A stretch of DNA of 64,000 nt. Source: Caenorhabditis remanei (taxonomy: Eukaryota > Nematoda > Chromadorea > Rhabditida > Rhabditidae). The stretch lies in the NCBI RefSeq assembly GCF_010183535.1, contig NC_071328.1, positions 9,982,001 to 10,046,000 of the forward strand, given 5' to 3'. Below the pieces are notes generated by a model. The model saw only the letters and a list, made by a program, of their open reading frames with translations, searched no databases and was not told the DNA's origin. The first letter of the stretch is position 1. Each line of letters opens with the position of its first letter. This document shows positions 53,699 to 64,000 of this stretch, in pieces. The translations under genes and the position numbers were made by a program.

Positions 53699-56101
53699 TA
53701 TGTAGGGTCTGAAAGATGAAAAGACAATTAAAAAGAACATTTGGAACTATTTGCAGAAATAGAAACATTTAATTCGAAAATATGTAGGGGACGAAACATG
53801 AAAAATCGATAAAGCACAAACAATGTATTCTTCTAGTCCACGGCCAGCACACAGCATCAGCCGCACTGCCTCCTGCACGAGAAAAGCGACGCTAAATGCA
53901 CGAGAAAAGCGACGTCTGCCGTCTCCAATCTCTCACGCGTGCAAATAGAGCGCACTTGCATTAGACACTGAAATTTTTTTTGCTGAAATTGAAAAGGTTG
54001 TCGGCGACTAGAAAAACATAATATTTGGAGACTGAAAGTGGTATAAATGAAATGAGGGGATTTTTAGCTATAATTTGATATACAAAACATACACCAACAC
54101 TGGGACTAGAATAATTATGGCGAGACACCATATCGAATTCACATTTTCTATGAATTTAGAACATTTTCCGAAGTTTTTCTTGTTTTTTTGTTATAAAAAT
54201 CATAAATTGTGTTGATTTGTGCTGTAATATGGATGATAACCACAAAAAATACAATATGTTCACTCTCTTCATATCACTCCATCTACAGTATGACCGGTAT
54301 AGACCGAATACGAACAACGATCCTTTTTTTCAAAAAAAGGAAACGGATACGTTTTTCAGAATATCTTCACCGTCATTTTCCACTATCAAACATTAAATTT
54401 GGTTGAAAACTGAGTTCAGTATAAAATTTGGAGAAATCAGTTGAAAATCGTGAAAATAAGGCGATTTTGGGAGGTTTTCGAGGTTTTGTGAAAAACTGAG
54501 GACCATATTCAAAAATCGGAAACGGATAACTTTTAGCGACTGTTATTAGCTACATTTTGAGCTATGATACAAAAGTTTTCTTTCAGAACGAAGTGAGTTA
54601 AAACTTTTTGAAAATTTCGAAAAAGGCATAAAAAGGAGTAGGGTTACTGTTAGACACTTCGTCACGACGTCTGAAGAAATGATTGTTTTCCAATCTTTGG
54701 TTTTTTGAGTAGAGCACATCTCGATCTTCATTTTTGTAGTTGACAACATTTTTGTACGGAGTCTTCTTAGAAAGATATAGCGCGATTAATGAAAACATCC
54801 GATTTCCCGAACTTCGATTAGGGAATTCAGGGAGCACATGCTTTCATGAGCCATAACTTTCCAGGAACGCATCGTACAAAAAAGTGGTCAACTAGAAAAA
54901 TGAAGACCGGGTTGTGTACTATAGAAACAAATAAGGTTTGACAAAAAATAATAATTTCTCCAGACGTCGCGACGAAGTCTTTTACAATAACCCTATCATC
55001 TCTTCTCTAATGGCATTTGAAAACCTCATAGCACAGTTCATTCTGAAGCAAAAAATATATTTTATAGCTTAAAATGTAGCTGACAACAAGGACTATAAGT
55101 TGTTCGTTTCAGTATTTTTGTGAAATGCATCCAGTTTTCTGAAAGAGTTCGAAAACATCTGAAGAATCTCAGTCCTTACGCGAGTTTGTACCGATTTTTG
55201 TAAAGTTTATACTGAATTCAGTTTTCAACCAAATTTAGAGTTTGATAGTGGAAAATGACGCAGAAGATATTCTGAATAAGATATCCGTTTCAGATTTTTG
55301 TATAAGTTGACTGCTTTTTGACCGTTTTCGATCAAAACTGACCATATATTAGCTGTCGTTTTATCTACTGTTCAGTATTATTTTCCTCTTTTTTTGGATT
55401 TTCTAACATTATTGTTATTGTTCTTTTGATTTCTATTCTTAAAATCCTAATTTTTCTCTGGAAATATCAAAATCTGACAGTTTTCAATCAAACACCCTCA
55501 AATCCCAGTGAGAGAGTGAGAGACGTGCCTCCCTGTAGGAGACGCAGACCGCGTGCGAAAAGAGAGGCGCTTTTCTCGTGCAGGAGGCAGTGTCAGCCGA
55601 GATTTCTCTTCCAAAGTTGCAAATAAGTTCTTGAATGAGACGTTCTAAGTAGTTGATTATTTTAGTTTTCTCACTAATACTTTCATTTATATATATAATA
55701 CGTTATAATACTGATACTACATGATATTAAATTGCAAAAAAAAACACAAAAAAAGTACATTCTTAAGAATATTCTTGGAGAAAATACCTATTTCAAGGAG
55801 GCCTAGTTTTTCCTAGTCCCTTGCAAATTTTTCTACACCAATATAACGATTTCAAGGATTGGTTGGTTAAAAAAGAGGCGGAGCTGTTCCACTCCGATTC
55901 GCTGAAAACTTTTTTTCCGGAGAACTCTAGTGAATGTTGTAACACGGAGACAATCGATGAACACATGTGCTTCGTGCCTTTTTCTCTTAACATTTGAAAA
56001 TTCGTTTCGTTTTCCTTTTGGTGCACTTCTTCAGTTATACTGAAAAACATTTTTCAGGTGAAACTCCGAAGTTTATAACAAGGGCTGTACTAAACCTCAT
56101 C
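53699..56101. promoter_or_regulatory. Divergent promoter region of rnp-6 and the Maelstrom-like gene
   Basis: Outside the foldback element, only about 160 bp remain next to rnp-6 and 500 bp next to the Maelstrom-like gene. A TTTTTCAG acceptor at 56050-56057 precedes that gene's ATG. No additional coding sequence is visible. Confidence 0.45.
53864..55592. mobile_element. Diverged foldback (hAT-like) element
   Basis: A 25-bp exact terminal inverted repeat starts CACTGCCTCCTGCACGAGAA at 53864 and is complemented at 55568-55592. TCAGCCG flanks both sides (53857-53863 and 55593-55599), a 7- to 8-bp duplication suggestive of hAT elements. The interior is a decayed long palindrome centred near 54815; pairs include 54749 with 54880, 54660-54680 with 55000-55020 and 54300-54440 with 55190-55320. 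There is no transposase frame. It fills most of the gap between rnp-6 and the Maelstrom-like gene. Confidence 0.75.
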
Positions 56102-58880
56102 ATGCCTTCCCAAAACGGTTGGTCGGCTTACCAAAGGTAATTCACTTTGACTCCAGTTGAGCGGCATACACGGTCATTATTCTCGCGAACTCCGATAAAT
56201 TGGAAATGTTTTCACAGAAGCCATCAAATCGCATTCGGTCTTTCACACTCTTTTTATTTTGCAGAGAATCCGGCCGAGTACAAAATGGTCAGCCGATGAA
56301 TGCTGGACGAGCAAACAATGGTAACAGAATATCAGTAGCAAGACATCAGAATGGGAAGAAAAATCTTTACATGGAGTTTTTACATGATCGTGGAAGAAGA
56401 TTGTAAAAACAAACATTAAAGAAATGAATACAAAATTCTTCATTTTTCCAGATTTCGTCAAAAACATAAGGAGGAGTTCAACGACAAACTCAGTGACCAC
56501 AAGGCAAAAATGACAGAGTTGTATGATGTAAGCTTCTATCCGGAAAATGTGTTCAAAACAACAAAACCTAATTTCCTAACATATTATACACTACCTAAAA
56601 GTTTTTTTGTAACTCCTAACCAATATTTTTTCTTCTACCTTTTCCGATGTACTCTTGCGTTATAGGCTTTCCGAGCATTGGATCTCCAGAAAAAATCTGA
56701 ACTTGAAGCTCTGGTTCATGCACACAACAGTAATCCTCAACTTGTGAAGGTTAGTCAGAAAAATAAACCGTATTTGTTCCACGAATTTATTGTTCAGAAA
56801 TGTAAAGAGGAGCTATCAAAAAGAGTAAGGGAACAACGACATAACGATCCTCACAATTCTCATAACATTATAAGACAACATCGCGAGAAGCTTGAACAAG
56901 AAAGGTCTCAAACAACCATCGCGAATCCACGGAAACTAGTAGAAATTTTTTTCGAAGAGGATCTCAATTGTTTCTGTGACGTTCAAAGGAAATCTGCGAA
57001 GTCGACATTGGAAAGCAATCTTTGTCTGTATCAAGGCAGAGAAGGAAATCCAATTGTTACGAAAACCTTCCAATTCTTGGTTATCTCTGTGTTCCCAATT
57101 ACATTCACGTACAAGACCAGTCTTAATCAAGTTTGCTGCTATCCCGCCGAGATATCAGTAACAGTTTTCGATCTGGTAGACGGGATCGTAGAGAACTCTT
57201 CAAAACTTGTTCAATTCGACAATGAGTGGTGTTTCGGAGAGAATCCAACTGCAGAGGATGATTACACCTTGGAATTTCATAGTACGTTAGAATTTTAACT
57301 TCTCAAGTTCGTCTTATGTTTCAAACTTCCAGGTTCCATGATTGGAGTGGATAAATATGGTCACCAACAAGGAGAGTATCCACATGATGTATTCCTTTGG
57401 CTCCAACAAATTCTCACTAAAAATGCCTGTGCCAAAATACTATGCGATAGAAACCAATTTAATTATGTTTACTATGGGATCAAAAATTTGGCTGCATACA
57501 CAGGAACAAATGCTAGAGAAACTTTTAATAAGATCGCTGAAGCTCTTATAAGTATTCAAGATTATGCCAGTATAATTCTGGACACACCTATGAGGACGTC
57601 ACCCCAAAGATGGAGTGATGATGATATTAAACATCAGTTCTTTTTGAACTGCCTAATCCCCAACAGCGACAAGAATCTATTTTGTGAATTTCACGACAGA
57701 GCACCAGTGCCTCAAAAGTATTATTGTGCGAAAGCACACAACGCTCGTTTAATGTAGGTTTGAACAGTTGGAAAAATAATTTTCTAATAATTTTCAGTCA
57801 TCACTTTTTCCAAATCATGAAGGCCAACAAACTACACAGATTTGACTTCAGACCACCCGTTCACGAGCCGTGTATCGTTGATCAAAGAGACCCTAACATA
57901 CCGAAAGTGTAAGATCGGCATAAACTAAGCAAAAACTCATCTGCAGTAATTGTAATTCTGTGAACATTTCAGGTTATCACAGCCTGTTATAAAACGTAGC
58001 GACTTTAGAAACTTCTTTAATCACACAAGCGGAAATTCTGAACCAAATCACTATCTTGATCAAACCTATGACCCGAACGGAGACGACGATAGTGGCGATG
58101 ATGATGACGATGAAGATTCTCATGATCTTTATTATGGCAATGGTCAACTCCTTTCCGGCGTTTTCAATTCTTCGCTTCATCGAAGCGAAGAACGAAATCC
58201 TATCCCACGAGGACCAGTCTACGATAACCCACCAGGACCAATCAACGATAACCCACGAGAACCAGTCTACGGTAACTCACGATCACCAAACTACGATAAC
58301 CCACGAGGACCAGTCTACGGTAACCCACGAGGACCAATCAACGATAACCCACGAGAACCAATCTACGGTAATCCACGAGGACCAATCTACGATAACCCAC
58401 GAGAACCAATCTACGATAACTCACGATCACCAAACTACGATAACCCACGAGGACCAGTCTACGGTAACCCACGAGGACCAATCTACGATAACCCACGAGA
58501 ACCAATCTACGGTAATCCACGAGGACCAATCTACGATAACGCACGACAACCAAGACAACCTGAGGCGCCTTACCATAACTATGAGGGACCTCACCTAGTT
58601 AGAGAGAACCCTCGCCAAGATGAACAAGATCAACCGATTATGAAATTGTCAGTTCGAAAACGAGTTCTTTAAAAAAAAGTTATTTTACAGTTTTTTCGGA
58701 ATTCCTGAACCAGATGAATATGAGATCCCTGTTTGCAAGCAAATAGACGAACAAGAACAAGATAAGTGTCTCAGAGTCGCCAAAAAAGTTGGGAAAAAAA
58801 TCTATACCGAGTGAGTTTCGCAAGCATTTGTCAAGCATCAATTCATTTCTCGTTCCAGAATTTATTTACCATCCGAATAA
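56102..58880 (+). CDS. Maelstrom-domain protein with HMG-like N-terminus and octapeptide repeat tail
   Basis: Ten exons give 721 residues: 56102-56136, 56265-56402, 56452-56527, 56666-56749, 56798-57281, 57333-57753, 57798-57908, 57973-58647, 58691-58810 and 58859-58880. The first 115 residues look like a diverged HMG box (NGWSAYQRE, then a FRAL...KKSELEALV helix). Residues of about 200-440 resemble the Maelstrom domain: FQFLVISVFP, a Cys/His pair in LFCEFHDRAP with CAKAHNARL downstream, and the segment ILCDRNQFNYVYYGIKNLA. Maelstrom proteins act in germline piRNA silencing. An acidic Asp stretch is followed by about 15 Pro/Arg/Gly/Tyr octapeptides (58196-58560) and a short Lys-rich end. The family call is from remembered motifs and is moderately sure. 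AATAAA lies at 59037-59042. Confidence 0.7.
58196..58560 (+). repeat. 24-bp coding tandem repeat
   Basis: About 15 units encode variants of NPRGP(I/V)YD, NPREPIYG and NSRSPNYD. A higher-order block of six units (48 residues, 144 bp) starting with NPRGPVYG and ending NSRSPNYD is partly repeated, which indicates expansion by unequal exchange. Units keep the reading frame of exon 8. Confidence 0.9.
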
Positions 58881-59346
58881 TGCAGTTCTCTTCTCTATCA
58901 CAATGCTAAATAGAAACTAATGTTTGGATTCTTGAAATTGTGTATTTATTCTCTGTAACATTTTTTCTCTTGTATTATGGAATGTTATTTAAAAACGTTG
59001 GAACGAATTTTTCAAAGCCATATTCAGCTTTTTGTCAATAAACTATTTATGTATGGATTCAAATTTCAGAGAAGGTTGCAGAAAAATCATTTTCTTGAAA
59101 TCTCAAAAGTGTCAGAAAAACATTACTAAACGGTATTGTTGAAAACTCCGGTTTTGTGGTTAGACCATCTTTAAAAGTAGGTATAAAATAAAAAAAGGCA
59201 TATCACATAAGCGAATGCTTCGAGTCATGTGAAATTGTAATAAAAAAACGTCATGAAACTTGTTTACTGTGAGGAATTTCCGAGCAAAATATTTAACAAT
59301 TTGATCTCAAGATAATAATAAATAAGGAGCTCAAATGAATGAAAAT
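58881..59346. other. Convergent 3' spacer
   Basis: This AT-rich spacer lies between the stop codons of the Maelstrom-like gene and the first SDR. It holds the AATAAA at 59037-59042. There is no coding or repeat signal. Confidence 0.5.
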
Positions 59347-60393
59347 TTATCGTGGATGCATAATTCCACGACCGCCATCGACCTTAAGAAGTTGACCAGT
59401 AGTGAAAGAGCTCTTATCCGAAGCCAAAAACAAAATTGCCTCAGCCACTTCTGTTGTAGTTCCAGGACGACCAAGGGCATGTGTTGTTTTGCTTTTTTCG
59501 AGAAACTAAACTTTTCCAGTAATTTTATAAAAACTATTGTAACCTACAGCAGCGTATGTCGCCTCATCTTGCCCGGAAGTTCGATGAATGTTTGTAACAA
59601 TAACACCAGGACTGAAACACATTTTTCAAGGATGTTATTAAATCCGATCAATGTATACACACCATACTGCATTCACACGTACACCGTTTGAAGCCATTTC
59701 CAGAGCTAGACATTTGGTGAATTGATCAACAGCAGATTTGGTCATACAATAGTAAGTTACTCCAGCAAACTGAAATGAATTATTTGAATATTCTGAATGT
59801 TACTTTTGACACATACCGGACAAGGTCCGTTAATGCTGCTCACATTGACGACCGTTCCTTTATTTGAAATTATATATGGCAGAACAGCACGAGTCAATCG
59901 AACTAAACTACGAACGTTCACGTTCATCAACTCATCGAAAACTTCAATTCCGGATTCAAGTACTGGTCCGGATCGTAGAATTCCTGCAGAGTTGACCTGA
60001 AATCTATAACTACGCAATGCCCCAACGAAATAAATCTGGGCCTTTTATGAACTTTGCGACTGTGAAACTATCTTATGGAATGTCTCACCAATGTGTCGAT
60101 TCTCCCGAATTTATGCACTGTTGCATCAACAATCGTCTTTGGCGCTTCGTCTGAACTCAACTCAACGGCAGTTATCAGAACCTGAATTTTATAATATTTT
60201 AACATGAAATTTGAATTATCTTTCTCACATCATTTGGATCTACACCACCTTCTGAAACACAAAGTGCTGCAACTTCTTTCAATGCATCCAAATTTCTTCC
60301 CGTCAGTGAAAGTTGGTACTTATTTTTGGCAAACAAAAGTGCAGTACCTTTTCCTATTCCAGAACTAGCGCCAGTAATTATAGCAACTGGCAT
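59347..60393 (-). CDS. Short-chain dehydrogenase/reductase (SDR), copy 1
   Basis: Six exons give 255 residues: 60393-60229, 60181-60089, 59996-59817, 59769-59663, 59611-59548 and 59505-59347. Classical SDR features are the cofactor loop [10 protein letters not shown], the NSAG motif, a Ser in NVSSINGP and the catalytic YYCMTK (YxxxK), then CPGVIVTN and the C-terminal [11 protein letters not shown]. The substrate is unknown. The start at 60393 follows an AAATTCAG acceptor (60405-60407 on the plus strand), so the longer upstream frame is not used. Copy 2 lies 198 bp upstream on the same strand and is very similar, so this is a tandem duplication and possibly one operon. Confidence 0.92.
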
Positions 60394-60591
60394 AGTTGAT
60401 AACTCTGAATTTGAATATTTATAAAAAAGAAAAAGCATTGTCAACGAGGAAAAGGATGGAACCGCTCAGCCTACTGTCGGAAAAAATAATCGGAACAATT
60501 ACTTATGAGGATATATATTCATTGCTTAAATTACGTTGATTTTCGCTATAATCGCAAAATGTGTACACTGAAAAAAGAAAAACTGAAAAAT

Positions 60592-61597
60592 TTAGCGCGG
60601 GTGCATGATTCCTCTACCACCATCTACACGAAGAAGTTCTCCAGTTGTGAAAGAACTCTTCTCGGAGGCAAGAAAGTAGATTGCTTCGGCGACTTCATTG
60701 GCATCACCTGGACGGCCGAGAGCGTGTGTCGTTTTGCTGCGTTCTAAGAACTAAAAAAGAAATGAGAGAGATGTTGTCAAGGTCATAAACAACAGTTTAC
60801 CGCAGAATAGGTTGCCTCATCTTGGCCTGATGTACGATGAAGATTGGTGACCGTGACCCCGGGGCTAGAAAATGTATTTGTTATGGGTTGACTAGTAGAG
60901 TATCAGTTACCAGACAGCATTGACACGAACTCCATTCGGTGCCATTTCAAGAGCCAAACACTTTGTAAATTGATCGACAGCTGACTTGGACATACAGTAA
61001 TATGTTACATTCGGAAACTGGAATACAACATAATCGTATCTTCCCAAAAATATAGTTTTATACCGGACATGGACCATTGATGCTGCTAACATTAACCACA
61101 GTTCCTTTTGTCGAAATAATATGCGGAAGAGCTGCACGTGTTAGTCTTACTAGACTACGAACGTTCACATTCATTAACTCATCGTAAACTTCAATTCCTG
61201 ATTCGAGAACTGGACCAGCACGCAGAATTCCAGCGGAATTGATCTGAAACTATGTTAATCAATAGTTTGAAAAAAGAATTAACTCACCAATGTATCAATT
61301 CTACCGAAGTGTTGTACAGTTGCATCTACAATTTTTTTTGGTGCTTCATCGGAAGCCAGCTCGACAGCAGTTACTAACACATCGTTCTTATCACTTCCAG
61401 CACTCACAATTTGTCCAGCTAGTTCATTCAACGCGGCAACATTTCTTCCAGTCAAAGAAACTTTATAATTGTTTTTTGCAAGCAGAATAGCTGCTGCGCG
61501 TCCTATTCCAGAGCTGGCTCCTGAGGAAATTGTTGAGCTATTTAGAACGGAGCCTTCACAGTTGGTCAAACTAACCAGTGACAATTGCGACCGGCAT
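60592..61597 (-). CDS. Short-chain dehydrogenase/reductase (SDR), copy 2
   Basis: Six exons give 254 residues: 61597-61576, 61520-61288, 61243-61064, 61017-60911, 60864-60801 and 60750-60592. It shares [40 protein letters not shown] and [11 protein letters not shown] with copy 1. Four introns occupy identical positions in both copies. This one has an extra intron inside the cofactor motif (61575-61521) and lacks the copy 1 intron after the NDV residues. It is probably an NAD(P)-dependent oxidoreductase in the cytosol; the substrate cannot be deduced. Confidence 0.92.
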
Positions 61598-62028
61598 GAT
61601 TATTGGAACAAAGGAACTCAGAACGGGGAATGGAAGTTTCTGAAAATAAGTTAGTCAGTCTCAACTAGGAATACATCCGATGGGATCAAGAATATCGAAA
61701 ATTATTATGCAGTTGTGAACAAAATGTAGTTCATTGAACCAAGTGAATGACTGATATCATGACAATACGAATTGCTGATAACAACATCAAACATCAGTTT
61801 TTTGTGATGGTGATCCGATCCCTTTTCATACAGCTTCGATACTGAAATATAAGTACTTGCGTAGTACCCTACACAAGCTCTCCCATTCTCTTTTCCTCTT
61901 GATTCGAACATCGATCAGTCATTAGAAGGAAGTAAGTTTCTTCGCAATGGGCGGAGTGAATGTTCGCAAAAAAATCAACCATATTAAAGGAGACGGTCAA
62001 ATGATCTTGGTTTGAAATCAAACACAGA
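61598..62028. promoter_or_regulatory. Divergent spacer between SDR copy 2 and the secreted protein gene
   Basis: This 430-bp non-coding interval contains the two promoters. A weak TCAAACACAG sequence ends one base before the downstream ATG. The minus-strand frame at 61705-61911 has no splice or homology support. Confidence 0.4.
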
Positions 62029-62413
62029 ATGTTCAAGATCATTTTTCTCGCTTCTATCTTTTTTACAACTGTTTTCGGTAAGATTTTTAATAGACGTTCA
62101 TGAAATTAAAAGTTTAATTGTTACAGGAGGATGCCCTAGTATCTCAACTATTTATCTACCACGTAGGGTCAATTGCCCACTCTGTGATTTCGTTTCATCT
62201 ACTCAAGCTGTCTCTGGTTCAGGAAATCAATATTCTATCAAGTGCCCACCGAAGTCTGATGTCTGGTATTACAACGAACAGGGAAATGAATTTGTGACCC
62301 CAATGAGTAAAGTTGGAACAAAAGGAACAATCAAGTGTGAAGGATCTAAATGGAGGATCAGTGTTCCGGGTCAGAGTCAAACTCTTTCTGCATTTGCTTG
62401 TGGATCTTCATAA
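62029..62413 (+). CDS. Small secreted cysteine-containing protein
   Basis: Two exons, 62029-62077 and 62127-62413, encode 111 residues. A signal peptide (MFKIIFLASIFFTTVFG) is interrupted by the intron at its cleavage site. The mature part of about 94 residues has six cysteines (GGCP, CPLC, KCPP, KCEG, ACGSS), enough for three disulfides, with Ser/Gly/Thr-rich beta-like sequence. AATAAA follows at 62461-62466. It resembles the many small secreted nematode proteins of unknown function; I cannot name a domain. Confidence 0.85.
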
Positions 62414-62684
62414 GATATCAAACGTCCTGAACTGAACGAGGAACTTCATTCTCAGATCATAATAAAGCATTCAATAGTTTTATTTCCACAGAAAAATAAG
62501 TAAATTGAAAAAAAATAGGCACAACTAGGCAATACGAATAATCACAGAAGCAGATTACTGAGATTGTGGAAGGAGAACTATTCTAACTAAGTAAGAAAAA
62601 CCGTAATTCAGACAATAAAATATTATAAACAGCAGCAATTGGCTAGTAAATAAAAATATGACATTTAATACAAAAATATGACGA

Positions 62685-64000
62685 TTAATTTGATTTAGAA
62701 TTCGAAGAAGAAGAAGAAGCATTGTATATTTTGGCCATAATGTCTGGAATGTCTATTTGAACAGAGACTTCTTCGCTGCTGGAACGACGGCTGTCTCGTC
62801 TCTTTGGAGTCGGTGCAATCGAATCAGTTCGACTCTAAAATAATTAAATGCTTATCTTTATTATCTCGATGGTTTGCACCTTTTTGAACTTTTGAATAGT
62901 CTTTTTATTATCAACTATTTGTAAAGTTGCAATAACTGAAGAGGCAAGAGTTGCATCAAGTGGATCGAGCACAGCTCGCTGAATGACTTTTGGAATAGTG
63001 TTACGATGGTCGAATATCTGTAAAGAAAAAAATAGACTTCGTGAATTATCCATTAATATTATTTACTTGAAGTTTCTTCAAAATTTCATCTACAACAGGA
63101 GGCGTCCACTTGATCCGATCGATAAATCGAACTTTTGGTTCCACCTTCCATTCTTTACAAATAAATGTTCGAAGGTCTTTGCTCGTTTCAGATGTGATAG
63201 ATTCTTTGCTGGAAGATACGGCAGGAGACGAGTGAGTAGAATGAGATGATGAAGAGGAATTATGAGACTCTTTTATATAGCTTTTGAGAAGCTCGGGTAG
63301 AAATGAGACTTGAGCATTGAAGTTTGTTTCGATGGCTACCTCACTGAAGAAGTCGCAAACAAATGTTGTTGAAACTTCCATTGGTTCCTGGAACACTGTC
63401 TCGTACTTATCTCCATCATCGACACCATTCAATTGGTGAGATGTCATTGTCGCTTCCAAGCCGGGGAATTGGAACAACTCCATAACATTGTGATTTGTTG
63501 CAGTTCCCGATTGTTTAGTCTGAAATGTTTGTAAGATGTGCACAAACAGGTACATCCTTAAAACCCTACCTTCGAAGATGCGGGAGACCTGAATCTACCA
63601 AACGAGCTCATTGATGTCGGCGATTTTGCAGTGTTCTCATTTTCCGAATTCGGAGACTGAACTGGTCCAACTTCATTCTTCTTCTTCTTCTCAGTCTGTC
63701 CTGATCCAATTGTTTTCATCACGTCTCCTATGAAAAATTCCAAAATTTCATCTGTTTTTTGCAAGTGGCTTGAGTTGTTGAATCGGGTTTGAACTCTACA
63801 CACATTCGCTCGATTTTCAGACTGATTTCCATCCCGCGATCCAAGCTTCAGACAAAACGTCTGCTTGAGAAGAATTCCAATTTTTTGTTGGGCAGTATTA
63901 TCCAAAAAGTTCATCCGTGCCTCTGGATCGAATTCAATACAAGCGTCCCGGAGATGGAATACTGCCCACGTGTCTGAGTTCATGTCTCCTTTCATTAGCA
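62685..64000 (-). CDS. Unidentified protein, C-terminal part (continues beyond window)
   Basis: Four exons are visible: >64000-63570, 63519-63067, 63017-62880 and 62834-62685, about 390 residues to a TAA at 62685-62687. The upstream part contains a folded-looking segment (AVFHLRDACIEFDPEARMNF) and a KKKKN basic patch. Two Ser-rich linkers (near 63250-63190 and at the C-terminus, PKRRDSRRSSSEE then poly-Ser) flank a compact region ending in VDNKKTIQKFKK. The mix of small folded segments and phospho-acceptor-rich linkers suggests a nuclear or scaffold protein. I do not recognise the family, and the N-terminus is missing. Confidence 0.75.

Noticed and set aside
58338..58553. Antisense 71-codon frame rich in RRLVLV
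   Set aside because: It is the reverse strand of the octapeptide repeat, without independent evidence.
58196..58560. 24-bp direct repeats resembling a CRISPR array
   Set aside because: The units are contiguous without unique spacers, stay in frame within a spliced eukaryotic exon and encode an octapeptide.

Overview
This 64 kb window is nuclear DNA from a rhabditid nematode, almost certainly a Caenorhabditis species. Genes are compact and intron-rich. Most introns are 42-60 bp with GTAAGT/GTGAGT donors and TTTTCAG acceptors, bare TTTCAG acceptors just upstream of many ATGs suggest spliced-leader trans-splicing, and the intergenic DNA is AT-rich. The gene content (spg-7, RPC7, crn-1, ccep-290, GOLPH3, pcaf-1, carboxypeptidase, PUF60/rnp-6, paired SDRs) resembles what I recall of the C. 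elegans chromosome I Y47G6A neighbourhood, with local reordering. I rebuilt the exon structures by hand; every complete model listed is in frame from ATG to stop.

Layout. 1-310: 3' end of an unidentified + strand gene. 889-3561: a palindromic transposon-like element with a second, 1.8 kb palindromic element inserted in its left arm. 3.8-5.8 kb: RING finger gene (-). 6.0-6.4 kb: MITE. 6.7-8.0 kb: secreted trypsin-like protease (-). 8.6-12.8 kb: mitochondrial AAA protease spg-7 (+), whose large intron carries two small secreted-protein genes on the opposite strand. 13.2-15.8 kb: RNA polymerase III RPC7-like subunit and flap endonuclease crn-1 (+). 16.1-23.3 kb: a 25-exon ferlin (-). 24.0-31.2 kb: a small repeat-containing protein and the 22-exon ciliary transition-zone gene ccep-290 (-). 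33.0-34.9 kb: SLC35C2-like nucleotide-sugar transporter (+). 35.8-36.9 kb: GOLPH3 (-). 39.2-42.3 kb: acetyltransferase pcaf-1 (+). 42.6-44.8 kb: secreted metallocarboxypeptidase with a C-terminal ShKT domain (-). 47.0-50.4 kb: SH3-SH2 tyrosine kinase (+). 50.5-53.7 kb: rnp-6 (-). 53.9-55.6 kb: diverged foldback transposon. 56.1-58.9 kb: Maelstrom-like gene with an octapeptide repeat tail (+). 59.3-61.6 kb: two tandem short-chain dehydrogenases (-). 62.0-62.4 kb: small secreted cysteine-rich protein (+). 62.7-64.0 kb: 3' part of an unknown gene (-).

Most genes are conserved housekeeping functions: mitochondrial proteolysis, Pol III transcription, DNA repair, Golgi trafficking, splicing and chromatin acetylation. 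The more unusual content is the mobile-element landscape (at least six non-autonomous inverted-repeat elements, two nested), the nested gene pair inside spg-7, a cysteine cluster in the ferlin, the octapeptide expansion in the Maelstrom-like protein, and a perfect X-box 76 bp upstream of ccep-290. I saw no tRNA, rRNA, CRISPR array or autonomous transposase gene.
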